64,000 bases of DNA from Dactylis glomerata (taxonomy: Eukaryota; Streptophyta; Magnoliopsida; Poales; Poaceae), in NCBI GenBank assembly GCA_007115705.1, contig QXEO01000382.1, positions 7,593,318-7,657,317 of the forward strand, given 5' to 3'. A model generated the notes under the pieces. It was not told where the DNA came from. It worked only from the letters and a program-made list of their open reading frames with translations, and did not search any database. This document shows positions 24,008-35,500 of this stretch, piece by piece. The position numbers and the translations under genes are program-made. How positions within the stretch are numbered: the stretch's first letter is position 1; every line of letters starts with the position of its first letter.

Positions 24008-24291
24008 GAGCAAGTACAATAGAGCTGAGTCAGCTGGCTATAAGAGATAAAATATTATACTTTTGCTTAGGTGGAGGAGTGAGAATAGGAGAGAGAAGAT
24101 GAGTGGGCTCTTATGCAAGAGCCAGCTCTAGCACGTGCTCCTAGGCATTTTGTGAGAGTGAAAGGTGGGCCATATATTGATAAAGTAGTACAATCTTATA
24201 GCCTACTATTGTACATGCTAGCTATATATTGACTATATATGACATGGTAAACTGTTATAGCCGGCTGCTAGCTACACTATTATTCTTGCTC
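24008..24291. mobile_element. MITE upstream of SCPL50, TGA duplication
   Basis: The left end GAGCAAGTACAATAG and right end CTATTATTCTTGCTC are inverted repeats with few mismatches, 284 bp apart, each flanked by TGA (24005-24007, 24292-24294). A 3-bp duplication suggests a PIF/Harbinger-type MITE, although the usual target is TWA. It ends 160 bp before the SCPL50 start codon. Confidence 0.75.
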
Positions 24292-24451
24292 TGATGCCCT
24301 ACGGCTGGCAGTTCCAGGACACGCTGACCCACAATGCATCTCGCCAAACTGCCAATATTTAACTCTCGCTCATCCCGCCAAACGACGACGTCTTTGTCCT
24401 ACGGCTGGTAGTTCAGGAGTCACGCCGAACCACCACCGCCAGGCGCCAGCC

Positions 24452-25861
24452 ATGGCGTCATCGTCGCCTCGGGCGGTCCAGCTGCTTCTCATCGTCCTTG
24501 TCCTCGGCGCTGTCCCGCGCTCAGCTGCGGCGACCGAGGTGTACTTCCCCAGGGAAGCGCTGCCGACCAGCTCCGGCTACCTCCCCGTGGACGCATCCAC
24601 CAACGCGTCCCTCTTCTTCGCCTTCTACGAGGCCAGCGACCCGCTGCACGCCGCGCCGGCCGACACGCCGCTGATCCTATGGATCGACGGCGGCCCGGGA
24701 TGCTCCGGCCAGCTCAGCAACTTCCTCCAGCTCGGCCCCTACTCCCTTCGTCGCACCGGCGCTGACGGCAGCGACAACGCATCCCTCTACCGCAACCCAT
24801 CCGCGTGGAACCGCCGCTTTGGCCTCCTCTTCCTCGACAGCCCGCTCGGCACCGGCTTCAGCGCCGCGCCGTCGCCGGACGCCATCCCGACGAACCAGTC
24901 TGTTATCGCCGAGCACACCCTTACCGCCATCCTGGCCTTCTTCGCGCTCCACCCGCACTCCTTCCGCGCGCGCCCCTTCTTCCTCGCCGGCGAGAGCTAC
25001 GCAGGCAAGTACGTGCCCGCGGCGGCCTCGCGCATTCTGGCAGCGAATCCCATGCTGCCGCCGCACATGCGCGTCAACCTCCGCGGCGTGGCCATCGGCG
25101 ACGGGCTGGTCGACCCTGTGGCGCAGGTGGGCACGTTCGCCGACACTGCCTACTTCATGGGCCTCATCAACGGGAGACAGCGGCGAGAGCTGGAGGCGCT
25201 GCAGGTGGAGGCAGTGGAGCTCGCGAGGGCGGAGCTGTGGGGGATGGCGACGGACGCGCGCGCGCGGGTGGTGTCGCGGTTGCAGGAGGACATTGGGATG
25301 CCCATGCTCTTCGACGTGGTGAACGAGGGGCGGTCGCTAGACGCCGACGCAGTGGAGGAGTTCGTCAACCGGGCTGGCGTCAAGGCGGCGCTGGGTGCGA
25401 AAGGGGACGTGGTATTTGAGGCGTGCTCGGCGGCGGTGGTGGCCGCGCTGCGGGAGGACGGGATGAAGAGCGCCAAGCCGGAGGTGGGGGAGCTGCTAAG
25501 GACGCCGGCGATGCGCGTGCTGCTGTACGAGGGGATCCAGGACCTACGAGACGGGGTGGCGTCCGTGGAGGCGTGGCTACAGAATGTGGAGTGGGACGGC
25601 ATCGCCTCGTTCCGGCAGGCCGAGCGCGCCGTGTGGCGTATTGCCGGAGCTGAAGGGGAGGAGCTCGCTGGGTACGTGCAGAGCCACAGCGCGCTGGCGC
25701 ACGTGGTGGTGTACGGGGCCGGGCACTTCGTACCGGCGGGCAACGGGCGCGCTGCGCAGGAGATGATCGAGGACTGGGTGTCCCAGACAGACATCTTTGC
25801 CGGCGACGACGGTGTTCTCTCTAGCGGCGGCGGCGGGCACGGCCTGATGCAAGGACCGTGA
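24452..25861 (+). CDS. SCPL50: Serine carboxypeptidase-like protein, SCPL50 type
   Basis: Single-exon ORF of 469 aa, normal family length. It is an S10 peptidase-family protein predicted to act in the secretory pathway or vacuole. Residues 1-27 form a signal peptide with a hydrophobic LLLIVLVLGAV core. The oxyanion/substrate motif GGPGCSG is at about residues 79-85, the nucleophile in GESYAG is S182, the catalytic aspartate is D364 in QDLRDG and the histidine H425 in GAGHFVP, so the triad is complete. Several NAS/NQS glycosylation sequons are present. NPSAWNRRFGLLFLDSPLGTGFS and the DLRDGV block match my recollection of the SCPL50 subgroup, which is distinct from the acyltransferase-type SCPLs. 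Codon use is very GC-rich (third position), typical of intronless grass genes. Substrate unknown. Confidence 0.93.
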   Translation: MASSSPRAVQLLLIVLVLGAVPRSAAATEVYFPREALPTSSGYLPVDASTNASLFFAFYEASDPLHAAPADTPLILWIDGGPGCSGQLSNFLQLGPYSLRRTGADGSDNASLYRNPSAWNRRFGLLFLDSPLGTGFSAAPSPDAIPTNQSVIAEHTLTAILAFFALHPHSFRARPFFLAGESYAGKYVPAAASRILAANPMLPPHMRVNLRGVAIGDGLVDPVAQVGTFADTAYFMGLINGRQRRELEALQVEAVELARAELWGMATDARARVVSRLQEDIGMPMLFDVVNEGRSLDADAVEEFVNRAGVKAALGAKGDVVFEACSAAVVAALREDGMKSAKPEVGELLRTPAMRVLLYEGIQDLRDGVASVEAWLQNVEWDGIASFRQAERAVWRIAGAEGEELAGYVQSHSALAHVVVYGAGHFVPAGNGRAAQEMIEDWVSQTDIFAGDDGVLSSGGGGHGLMQGP

Positions 25862-27494
25862 CGTGTAGACACGCACACGATTTTTGGAACGGCCATACTC
25901 ACTCGTACGTTCCAGAATACTTCTTTTGGAACGGCCATACTCATCTCAAACAACTATACATTCGTTCATTACAAAAGGAATTAGAAAGCTAGGGTATTGC
26001 CGTCCCAAGAAGAGACATTGTTCCAATCATAAAAGGGGCAGTGCTGAGCGTGCCCGGAGATAAAATCTCAAAGCCCCCAGTCCACTCGCTGACACATGTC
26101 CACCTAGCCCTCTCTCGATCCCGCTTTTGATTCCATAAAATCCAGTGTAGTAAAAACATTTTATTCGGAGCAAAATCTATTTCCATCAGAATCTCACGAA
26201 ATCTTACTTTTGCTTTCGTAATGTACCAATGTAGAAAAATATTTTGTTCGGAGCAAAATTAACAGCTATTGTAGCAAAAAAAGTTCGCTCACAAAACACA
26301 CAAAACTCACCAGAGACCTCGTAGCAAAAAAAGGTACCACTATAGCAAAATCGATCTCGTCGGAGACATAGACGCAGACTGCACACAGAGAATCCTCACC
26401 GAAGATCTCGCCGGAGACCTCGTCGGAGATGTCGTAACAAAAAAATTCGGATACTGCCGCAAGACTGACCTCACCGGAGATCTCGTACCAAAACAGTTGT
26501 ACTATAGTAGCAAAATCACAGAACAATTATAAAAAATAAAAAAAAGAATATACAAATGTAGCATTGCATTTTTTTTTTGACTTTGTCGAGTGAACTCGCC
26601 TATGATGAATCGGGCTGGCAGCACGTCTGCCCACCGCTGGTAGCATCGAAGGAGTTACTGTGCAGAACCTCCTTCTTAGTAGCACTGCCATCTATGCCAG
26701 CACCGCCACCATTTCTAAGCATGTATGTAGACATATTTTATATATAAGTTCACTTATTTTAATTTATATATAAACTATATTAAAATTTCTACAAGATGTG
26801 GAAGTAGCAGCACCTCCGTCGACCGCGCCTGCCGATAGAACGAGGCGCGGCAAAGCACTTGAAGCACCAAGGCATCCAGGGCGTTCGGCTTGCGATCAGG
26901 AAGGGACCAGCAGGCCAAAGGCAGAGGCGGCACGTGCCGACGAGCAGGTCCTGGCGGCGTGGCCATGGGCTTCGGGCAGTGGGGCATTGGCACGCACACG
27001 AGCGGGCATGTGCAGCGGCGAGCCATATCCTTTTCTCTGAACGAGTCACCAGAAAAGATACGAGAAAGAGATAAGAACATAATGCACTATGTGGTGGGAC
27101 CGTGGACACGCGTCACACGTGGAAGGAGGAGGACACACGATGTTCCATCCCCTGGCTGTTCTACATCGTTTTCCTCATAAAAAACCTACTGTAGTTAATT
27201 GATGTGCCATGCCATTTGGCTCCCGATAGCAGTGTTGAACCAAAAACCTTCCAATCCTTTGGGCTATTTGAAGATAATTTACCAGAAAACCCTTGGGTGG
27301 CCTTAGACAAGATGGCTTTGAACCGATTTCACACATAGTGGGAACCGAACCATGCCATCTAACACAAGAAGCGAACCAACAATTTGGTTTGGCTCATCCA
27401 AATAAAACATAATATCCTTAGCTGACAAAGAAACAAGCCGTTAGCCCCATGATGTTGGTACTTTGGGTACATTAACGTTGGCGCTCCAGCCCAT
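25862..27494. other. Intergenic with degenerate short repeats
   Basis: No gene recognised. Between 26131 and 26530 phrases recur imperfectly: a roughly 40-base block ending TTCGGAGCAAAAT at 26131-26180 and again at 26226-26268, plus repeated GTAGCAAAA and CGGAGA(C/T)CTCGT units. This is probably the relic of an unidentified transposable element. A GC-rich block at 26800-27040 holds only overlapping shadow ORFs. Confidence 0.45.
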
Positions 27495-28138
27495 ATAACC
27501 AAGGTGTTGATGCGGGGAGTTAGGGCTTTCATGTTGGAAGAAGATTTGGATCGGAGGTACCATCTCGCTTGCTCATTTGAGTCAAGCCCGGCTATTCAAG
27601 GGTGTCCTAGTATACGATGGGATGAAGATGGAGCTTCACTGCTTGTTGTGCGCATGTGGCCATGCCCACATGAAAACCGTGCGTGTGAAGATGGTGAGGC
27701 GGGCGATTGAAGACGTAGTAGTGTTCCTAGCAAGTGGGGAGACAACACATGTTAACTTTTGTAGGTGCTCTTTAAGCATCGTGTCTCAGTTTTTGAGGGT
27801 GAAAACCATAGGTCTGACCTCCGTTGGTTGTACCAGATAATGGCGGCTCTCTAGTCATTTCCTTGTTGAAGGTATTGTGCAGAAATTGGACATTCTTCAA
27901 GGTGAAAACCCTGGTTCTAACTTTGGTTAGATCGAGCGATGGCGATGCTTGTGCACTGCTAGTCTGCTACCTTCCTGGAGGCGTCGCTTTGGAGAACCAT
28001 TTTAGAGTTTAGGTGGCGCCATAGGTGGTGGTTTGCTCATTCTGTTGCGAGTCTCTGATCGCTTTGGCGGAGTCTTTTGACTTGTCTTTTTTCTTTCTTT
28101 TTTGGATGTTTGTATCCTTGATGTCTATACTAGGTATT
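27495..28138 (+). mobile_element. Old non-LTR retroposon 3' part, split by Sirevirus
   Basis: The repetitive 'GGTGAAAACC..', 'GATCGAGCGATGGCGATGC' and 'GGAGGCGTCGCTTTGGAGAA' phrases recall 3' parts of grass LINE-type or non-autonomous retroposons. The sequence continues after the Sirevirus at 39578 and ends in a TTCCCTTTATCGAAAAAG tail. Frames are broken. Family and left bound are uncertain. Confidence 0.5.
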
Positions 28139-29309
28139 TGAACGGATCGTATGGGCACCTAGAGGGGGGGTGAATAGGTGCTACTCAAATTTTAGTTCTT
28201 TTTCAATTTAGGCTTGACACAAAGGTAAATTCTCTAGATATGCAACTAAGGTGAATTTACCTATATGTCAACTAGCAAGCTAAGCAAGATACAAGTAGTA
28301 AAGGTAATAAAGGATAGAGGTAACCAAGAGTGGAGCACATGGAGACACGGATGTAATTCCCGTAGTTCCTTCCTTTTTAGGGGAAGTACGTCTACGTTGG
28401 AGGGGTGTGGTTGCCACACAGGCCTAACCAACGCCACAAAGGCTCACCCTATTCTCCGGTGCAAGCTTCCGCCACAAAGGCCTAGCTCACTTTCCACTAA
28501 GGGATTCCTCAAGGCGGAACCGGCCTTTACAAAACTTGGGGCACAACTCCACAACTGAATTGGAGGCTCCCAAGCACCACAAAGATCTCAATCAACAAGT
28601 ATCAAGATTTCAATCACACAAACAAGGTCAAGGGACACAAGGGAACCCAAGACCAAAGGGCCCTCTAGCAAATGAGAGGGGAAATCAAATCGCTTTGGTG
28701 AGGATGTAGATCAAGGCCTTCTCCTTCGATTCTCCAAAGATCAACGACTTTGGTGGGTTGAGGGAGGAGATCTTGCTAATTGGGTGGCTCCAAAATGGGG
28801 TCTTTTCTTCACAGCTCGAGCAGCTTGAGGTTGAAGAAGGGGAGGGGTATTTATAGCCCCTCCCAAAATGTAGCCGTTGCTGACTTGGAGGGGCGGATAA
28901 TCCGGCCAAAGTTGGGCCGGATAATCCGGCTGGCCGGATAATCCGGCCCCTGGCCGGAATATCCGCCCCCCCTACCTGGGTGACGCCGCGCCAGGTCCTT
29001 AGCAGAATTTCAGCCACCCCCGGGGGAGGGCGGATTATCCGGCCAAGTCTGGGGCGGAATATCCGGCTGGCCGGATTATCCGGCCCCTGCCCGGAATATC
29101 CGGCCCCCCTATCTGGGTGACGCCGCGATAAGTCCTTAGCCATTTTTCGGCCAGCCCAGAGGGGGGCGGATTATCCGGCCACCCCTGGCCGGATTATCCG
29201 GCCTGGCATTTCTTCAAATGAAAAACCTGCAAATCTTAGCACACAATTATTATCACTAATGTTGTTATCTAACACACAAAATCTGAGGGAAACAAAGTTT
29301 GCACTTTCA
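28139..29309 (-). repeat. Left (3') LTR of Sirevirus-like element
   Basis: 1171 bp. It differs from the right LTR by one extra 17-base unit of the palindromic array (around 28928-28946) and by one G less in the G run near 28163. The palindromes GGCCGGATAATCCGGCC and variants lie between 28910 and 29205. The 97-codon ORF at 28265-28558 recurs identically in the other LTR and is not a gene. Confidence 0.95.
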
Positions 29310-29325
29310 ATCTCCCCCTTTTTGG
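29310..29325 (-). other. Sirevirus polypurine tract
   Basis: The minus strand reads an A/G run (AAAAAGGGGGAGAT) directly before the 3' LTR, the expected plus-strand priming site. Confidence 0.88.
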
Positions 29326-29843
29326 TGTTAGATGACAACACTAGGATTTGCAAGAAAGGTCGAATAATTCAAACAACGAATAATTGATCAAAATACACAG
29401 CTCCCCCTAGATGTGTGCAACTTCACCAATGAGTTTAGAAGAGACATACCATTGCATAGATAACTCAAATATTATGGATTATGGAATCCCGAATATGATA
29501 ATATGATATGCCGGGCAATAATTCCATAGCCATTTCACCAATAACCATGAGCTGATAAAAATAAGTGAACAACACATAATGATCCACATAGCATATAAGA
29601 ACAAATGACATAGTCTCATACACCACATGGTAGCATATAAACGACACGAAGTTCAACCACACACAAAGTTCGACTTAAGACAAACGAAATAAGAAGAAAC
29701 ACAAGCGCCAAAGAATGATAAGCGCGCAAGCTTGTGTTTCCACCCATGCAAATCCCGACAAATTCCTAATAGAACTACTTCTCCCCCTTTGGCATCAAGA
29801 CACCAAAAAAAAAGAGAAGAGCGATGCTACACGTCCCGAGAAA

Positions 29844-31454
29844 TCACTCGTCCACGTCATCGAAGTCCTCATCAGCATAATCTCCGCCATCACCCTCGTC
29901 ATCTCCAGCATCTTCATCCTCATCATCAAAGTCCTCCTCAGCCTCAAAGTCCTCCTCAGCCTCTGCACGAGCACCTCCTGCGGGAGCATCTGGAGCATCA
30001 AAGAGATGCTTCTGCATATCCACCCAGTTGTAGCGATCGGTGTTCCAAGCATTATAGGCCACAGGAGCAGTAGGAGTGGGATCGGCGGTCTGAGCACCAC
30101 TGAGACGGTGAAGGATAAGCTGCTGAGTGTCCTGGATGCTCTTCCTCTCGACATAGGCCTGGTAGTTCTCACAGTGGATCTCTACCTTCATGCACAGAAC
30201 ATTCCGCTCAAACCAGCTGAGCTTCCTCACCTCCCTAGACACAACAGATGCAGCAGCCCTTTGTTCACGAGCAGTAGCACTAGTCCTCGCATCAGCCATG
30301 AAAGTGTCAGGATATGCAGCTGAAGGAGCAGATTTCGCCTTTCTCTTGATATACATCTTCTTGACCTTGTGCTCCACACAGTCATCATGAATATCATAGT
30401 CTCCAAGGACATGCTTAATGAGAAGCATGATGAAAGGAGCATATGGCACAGTGTTCCTCTGAATAATAGCATCCTTGATCTCATAGAAGATGAAGTCCAT
30501 CACATCAAGGGTAAAGTCCTCAGCAGGGTCAGTCGACGTGGCACACTCATGAGCAAAAGCAAGCAGATCAACCAGAGAGGTGCGAATGGCATCATTGTTG
30601 CCACCACTAGGAGCAATGTTCTCCCTGAAAATGCGGACCAGCTGATCATAAAGCGGATGTAGGCCATTGATGAAGCCCACAACACCTGTGGAGTCATAGA
30701 GGTCATGGAGCTTGTCCTTGTCAGGCTTGTTCCCCGGGTTGTGAATACGCCGACCCACTGGGGTCTCTCCATTGTACGCATACCCCAAGAGAGAGGCAAA
30801 CGTAGGAAAGTCCGATGTGCACTCATGTTCGCCGGTCATCCACTTCATAGACTTCTGAGCATTGGGCAAAATCACCAGAGTAGCATAGAACTGCTTGATA
30901 AGACCGGGATTGTAGTCGCACTGAATGTTGGCTAATCCCATCAAACCCAACTTCTCAATCACAGAGAGTGCTTCATCAAAGTAAGACTTGCTGCGGAGGT
31001 GATCAAAGTCAATCGGATGCATTGGACGGCAAGGATTCTTGAAAGGCTCATAAATATCACGAAAAATCCCCCACTGCTCCTCATTCCAGAAACCCCTATC
31101 TTCAATGTCTTCATCTCTTGCAGTAGCATACCAATTGTTCCTCCGCACAAGAATGTACTCGGCCTCTGGCATCTTCTTGTAGTCAGGACGAGGTTCTTTG
31201 CCTTTGCGACGATGGGCACGAGCTTTGGCAACCTTGGCAGCTTTCTCCTGCTCAGCCTTCCTAGCAGCATCCCTCTGTGCCCGCCGGATAGCAATCTCAT
31301 CCAGAAGAACTCCTTCCTCATTCCGAACAAGCCGACGCTTGCGCTTCGGCATACTCGGACCACCTGTGAAAGAGAGATGAAGGAGAGCATGGGGATAAGC
31401 GTATGCACACGAGTATCGGAAAAGATCAAAGAACCATGTAGTATGAATAAACAA
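29844..31454 (-). CDS. Sirevirus additional 3' ORF (envelope position)
   Basis: 536 codons uninterrupted, between pol and the 3' LTR, on the element's sense strand. The likely start is the internal Met opening MPKRKRRLVRNEEG (about 31350), which would give roughly 500 aa. The N terminus is very basic and coiled-coil-like (about 45 residues of R/K/A/E). The middle is globular (the region around FWNEEQWGIFRDIYEPF and the LLGYAYNGETPVG neighbourhood) and resembles the plant 'putative transposon protein' domain in extra ORFs of grass elements. The last 40 residues are almost all D and E. No signal peptide or clear transmembrane helix was seen, so an envelope function is not supported; nuclear or nucleic-acid contact is equally possible. 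Function unknown. Confidence 0.75.
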   Translation of the reverse strand: MFIHTTWFFDLFRYSCAYAYPHALLHLSFTGGPSMPKRKRRLVRNEEGVLLDEIAIRRAQRDAARKAEQEKAAKVAKARAHRRKGKEPRPDYKKMPEAEYILVRRNNWYATARDEDIEDRGFWNEEQWGIFRDIYEPFKNPCRPMHPIDFDHLRSKSYFDEALSVIEKLGLMGLANIQCDYNPGLIKQFYATLVILPNAQKSMKWMTGEHECTSDFPTFASLLGYAYNGETPVGRRIHNPGNKPDKDKLHDLYDSTGVVGFINGLHPLYDQLVRIFRENIAPSGGNNDAIRTSLVDLLAFAHECATSTDPAEDFTLDVMDFIFYEIKDAIIQRNTVPYAPFIMLLIKHVLGDYDIHDDCVEHKVKKMYIKRKAKSAPSAAYPDTFMADARTSATAREQRAAASVVSREVRKLSWFERNVLCMKVEIHCENYQAYVERKSIQDTQQLILHRLSGAQTADPTPTAPVAYNAWNTDRYNWVDMQKHLFDAPDAPAGGARAEAEEDFEAEEDFDDEDEDAGDDEGDGGDYADEDFDDVDE

Positions 31455-31504
31455 CCTTCACCAAAACAGCAAATTGAGAGCAGCAACAAAAAAAAATGAC
31501 AGAA

Positions 31505-32010
31505 ATCTTCCCAGGCCGGATTATCCGGCCAAGGGGGGGGCGGATAATCCGGCCCCCTCAAAAAAAATTCTACGTGTTGCTGCAGCCTACAATTTGATAG
31601 ATCGGGAAGAAAGTACCATACAACATGATTCAGGAAAACAACACCTCGAGAGCAAAATCACCAAGAACAAGAAGGGGTAAAGACACATCCAATGAGAAGA
31701 GCAATACCCGCATCCATTGCGAAATCCGCTTGGTGAATGCCTTCCGGGGGAGAAGGAGAGCAACCTCCGAAGAAATCAGGCCAAACGGTTGGCCGGAGCT
31801 CCGGCGGCGGCGATGGGAAGGAGGCGGCGGCGGCAGGGATCACCTGGAAGGGGGGAGGGAACTGCCCTAGGGCAGCCCGACCCGCCCCCTTATATACCCA
31901 GGGTCACTACGGCCGGATTATCCGGCCAGGAAGGGGCAGATAATCCGGCCCCCCGGATATTCCGGCCCAGAGAGGGCGGATATTCCGGCCTGGAGCCAGC
32001 AAACTGGCCA
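31505..32010. repeat. Internal palindrome clusters flanking the extra ORF leader
   Basis: GGCCGGATTATCCGGCC-type palindromes, the same motif as in the LTRs, occur at about 31514-31555 and 31912-31992, in the non-coding stretch between pol and the extra ORF. A TATATACCC phrase near 31890 lies between them. Such placement could supply a second promoter; this is inference. Confidence 0.7.
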
Positions 32011-32505
32011 ACTCGAATTTTTCAAAAACAGATGTTGTTTTGATGAAAAATTTGAACTCGTGTGCATAGATAGATGTCTTGAGAGAGGATGGCTTAGGTG
32101 AGAGAGCAAACACGGAGTGGTTCTCGGCACTTAACATTGCAAGAGCAAATCGGCTAAAAATCCAATGCAAGTGCCTTCCCATCCAAAAAAAAATAAGAAA
32201 AAACATCGGGAGAGAACCTCAAATAAGATATGCAATGAATCAACTCTTCGCAAAGAAGAGGTCGGTGGCCGAAGCCACCATGTTTGAGTGTTATGGCATT
32301 GGACCGCGAAGATGTATCTTGAGTCCATAACCACTACTCATCATTGAAGCTCAAAAATCATAAAATGATATTAAGAGAATGATATGATTACTATCGGCAT
32401 TATGGGGGGAGGGATAGCCCAATTAATTAGGACCGCACTCCCCCTATCTCCATGCCCACACCTAAACCAAGCAAGCATTGAAATATAGGTGTATTTGCAA
32501 GATGT

Positions 32506-35500
32506 TCAAGCCACACTCCTTGAATCGATGATATTTAGCTCATTCCTCAAATATCCAAATCTTGCTTCATCAAGAGGCTTCATGAATATATCGGCAAGTT
32601 GATCCTTGGTGCTCACATAAGCAAGCTCAATATCACCACGGGCAACATGATCCCTAATGAAATGATTCCGGATCTCAATATGCTTGGTTCTTGAATGTTG
32701 CACCGGATTATAGGCGATCTTGATAGCACTTTCATTGTCACATAAAAGAGGCACTTTGTCACAATTGACACCGTATTCCTTCAAAGTTTGCCTCATCCAT
32801 AACAATTGAGTGCATCCACTTGCGGCGGCAATGTATTCGGCTTCGGCGGTGGAGAGAGATATACAATTTTGCTTCTTAGAAGACCAACACACCAAAGACC
32901 TACCAAGAAATTGGCAAGCTCCGGAGGTTGATTTCCTATCATCCTTGTCACCGGCCCAATCCGAATCCGTGAAGCCACAAAGAGAGAAATCCGAGCCTTT
33001 GGGATACCAAAGACCATAAGTTGGGGTATGAACCAAATATCGAAAGATTCTCTTAACCGCCATAAGGTGGCTTTCTTTAGGAGCGGCTTGATACCTTGCA
33101 CACACACCTACACTCAACACAATATCGGGTCTAGATGCGCAAAGGTAAAGCAAAGAACCGATCATAGAACGGTATACCTTTTGATCCACATCTTTACCAT
33201 TGGGATCAAGTTCAAGATGACATTTTGTGGCCATTGGTGTTGCGGCTCCATTAAGTTCCTTCATCTTGAACCTCTTGAGCATGTCTTGGACATATTTAGC
33301 TTGATAGATGAAAGTCCCTTCTTTCAATTGCTTGATTTCAAAACCAAGAAAGAACTTCATTTCGCCCATCATAGACATCTCGAACCTATCGGTCATAAGC
33401 TTTGAAAATTCATCATTAAAAGCTTTGTTAGTAGAGCCAAAGATAATATCATCAACATATAGTTGGCATATGAAAAGCTCCCCATTGACCCTCTTAGTAA
33501 AAAGAGTAGGATCGATTTGCCCAACTTCAAACCCACGGTCTACCAACAACTCCCTAAGGTGCTCATACCATGCACGTGGGGCTTGTTTAAGGCCATAGAG
33601 TGCCTTATGGAGTTTGTAGACATGGTTAGGGAAGTTGAGATCCTCAAACCCCGGGGGTTGCTTAACATACACTTCCTCTTTTAATGGACCATTAAGAAAT
33701 GCACTCTTAACATCCATTTGTTGCAACTTAAAATTATGATGAGTGGCATATGCAAGAAGGATACGGATGGACTCAAGACGAGCCACGGGAGCATAAGTTT
33801 CTCCAAAGTCAATGCCTTCAACTTGAGAGAAACCTTGAGCAACCAATCTTGCCTTGTTCCTCACAACAATTCCATGCTCATCTTGCTTGTTCTTGAATAT
33901 CCACTTTGTGCCAATCACATTGCGGCACTCCTTTGGCTTCTCTACTAACACCCAAACATTATTGCGCTTGAAGTTGTTGAGTTCTTCATGCATAGCATCC
34001 AACCAATCCGGATCTTCAAGAGCTTCAAATACTTTCTTGGGTTCAACCATGGAGATATAAGCATGATGAGAGCTAAATTGTGCCAATTGACGCCGGGTTG
34101 ACACTTTGCTTCTTAAATCTCCAATAACCCTCTCAAGGGTATGACCTTTAAGTTCCAAGTCTCTTTCAACTCTTTTCTTGCGACGGGCTTCGATCTCCTC
34201 ATTAGACCTTGAAGGAGATACTTGATCATCTTGATCATTTTGGTCCCCGTCTTGACCATCAAATTGACCTTGATCATCATTGTCTTCATGAGTAGGTTGA
34301 TCTTGGTCATGTGAAGAATTGGGGGCGGTTGAGATAACCGGAGAGGATGGAGGTGCCCCTTCTTCTTCATGAAGGTCCTTGACTTGTTCTTCGGTTGGTG
34401 CATTAGTTGCTTCCTTGGGAGAGGCTTGTTGAGCTTGTGAAGATGAAGGCTCCACTTGAGTAGAGCATAGTCCTTCCCGGTCGGCCACAAGGTGTCCCTC
34501 AATGGGGCGGAAAAATCCCACGCCCATTCTTCCTATGGCTTCTCGAGGTATTTCATCATCTACATCACAAGAAACAACATCTCGCCCCCCTTGGGAGCCG
34601 TCATTCTCTTCGAATACCACACTACAAGATTCTTCAACACGCCCGGTGGACTTGTTGAAGACTCGATAAGTGTGGGACTCGGCACCATACCCAACAAAAA
34701 TACCTTCTATTGCTTTTGGATCAAATTTACCTAAACGAACTCCATTTCTTTTAAAGAAACACTTACACCCGAAAACCCGGTAGTAGGAGATGTTGGGCTT
34801 GCTTCCGGTGAGTATTTCATATGGAGTCTTGTTTAGGCCTTTGCGGAGGAAGAGCCGGTTTGAAGAATGACAAGCCGTAGAGATAGCTTCGGCCCAAAAG
34901 TTGTATGGAGACTTAAATTCCGCCAACATGGACCTAGCCATATCCATAAGAGTCCGGTTCTTCCTTTCGGCTACACCATTTTGTTGAGGGGTATATGCAG
35001 CGGAATATTGATGACGAATCCCCTCATCACTAAGAAATCCATTTAAGGTGTAGTTCTTGAACTCCGAGCCATTGTCACTTCTTATTGCCAAAATAATTTG
35101 ACCATGTTGACGTTCAACTTCCTTGGCAAAGTCGATGACGGTTTGTTGAGTCTCACTCTTATGCTTGAAGAAGTAAACCCAAGTATATCTTGAATAGTCA
35201 TCAACAATCACCAAACAATATTTCTTCCCACCAAGACTTGCATGAGAGGGAGGACCAAAAAGATCCACATGAAGGAGCTCCAAGATCCTCTTGGAAGAAA
35301 TGATAGTCTTGCTTGGGTGGGGAGAATCATGCATTTTTCCTAGAACGCAAGCCCTGCAAACACGATCTTTGGCAAAAGAAACATTCTCTTTTAGTCCGAG
35401 TATGTGGCCACCCTTGTGAAGGCTTTGCAAAGTTCTCATATTGACATGGGATAAACGGCGATGCCAAAGCCAACCCACATCGGCCTTTCCAAATAAACAC

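Noticed and set aside
24677..25953. Long ORFs in other frames and on the minus strand across SCPL50
   Set aside because: Shadows caused by very high GC at third codon positions; the plus-strand frame has the complete catalytic triad.
28265..28558. Conserved 97-codon ORF present twice (also 38545-38838)
   Set aside because: It lies inside the two LTRs, so identity reflects LTR duplication and not coding selection.
29844..31454. Classical retroviral envelope gene
   Set aside because: Position fits, but I see no signal peptide, cleavage site or membrane anchor; kept as an ORF of unknown function.
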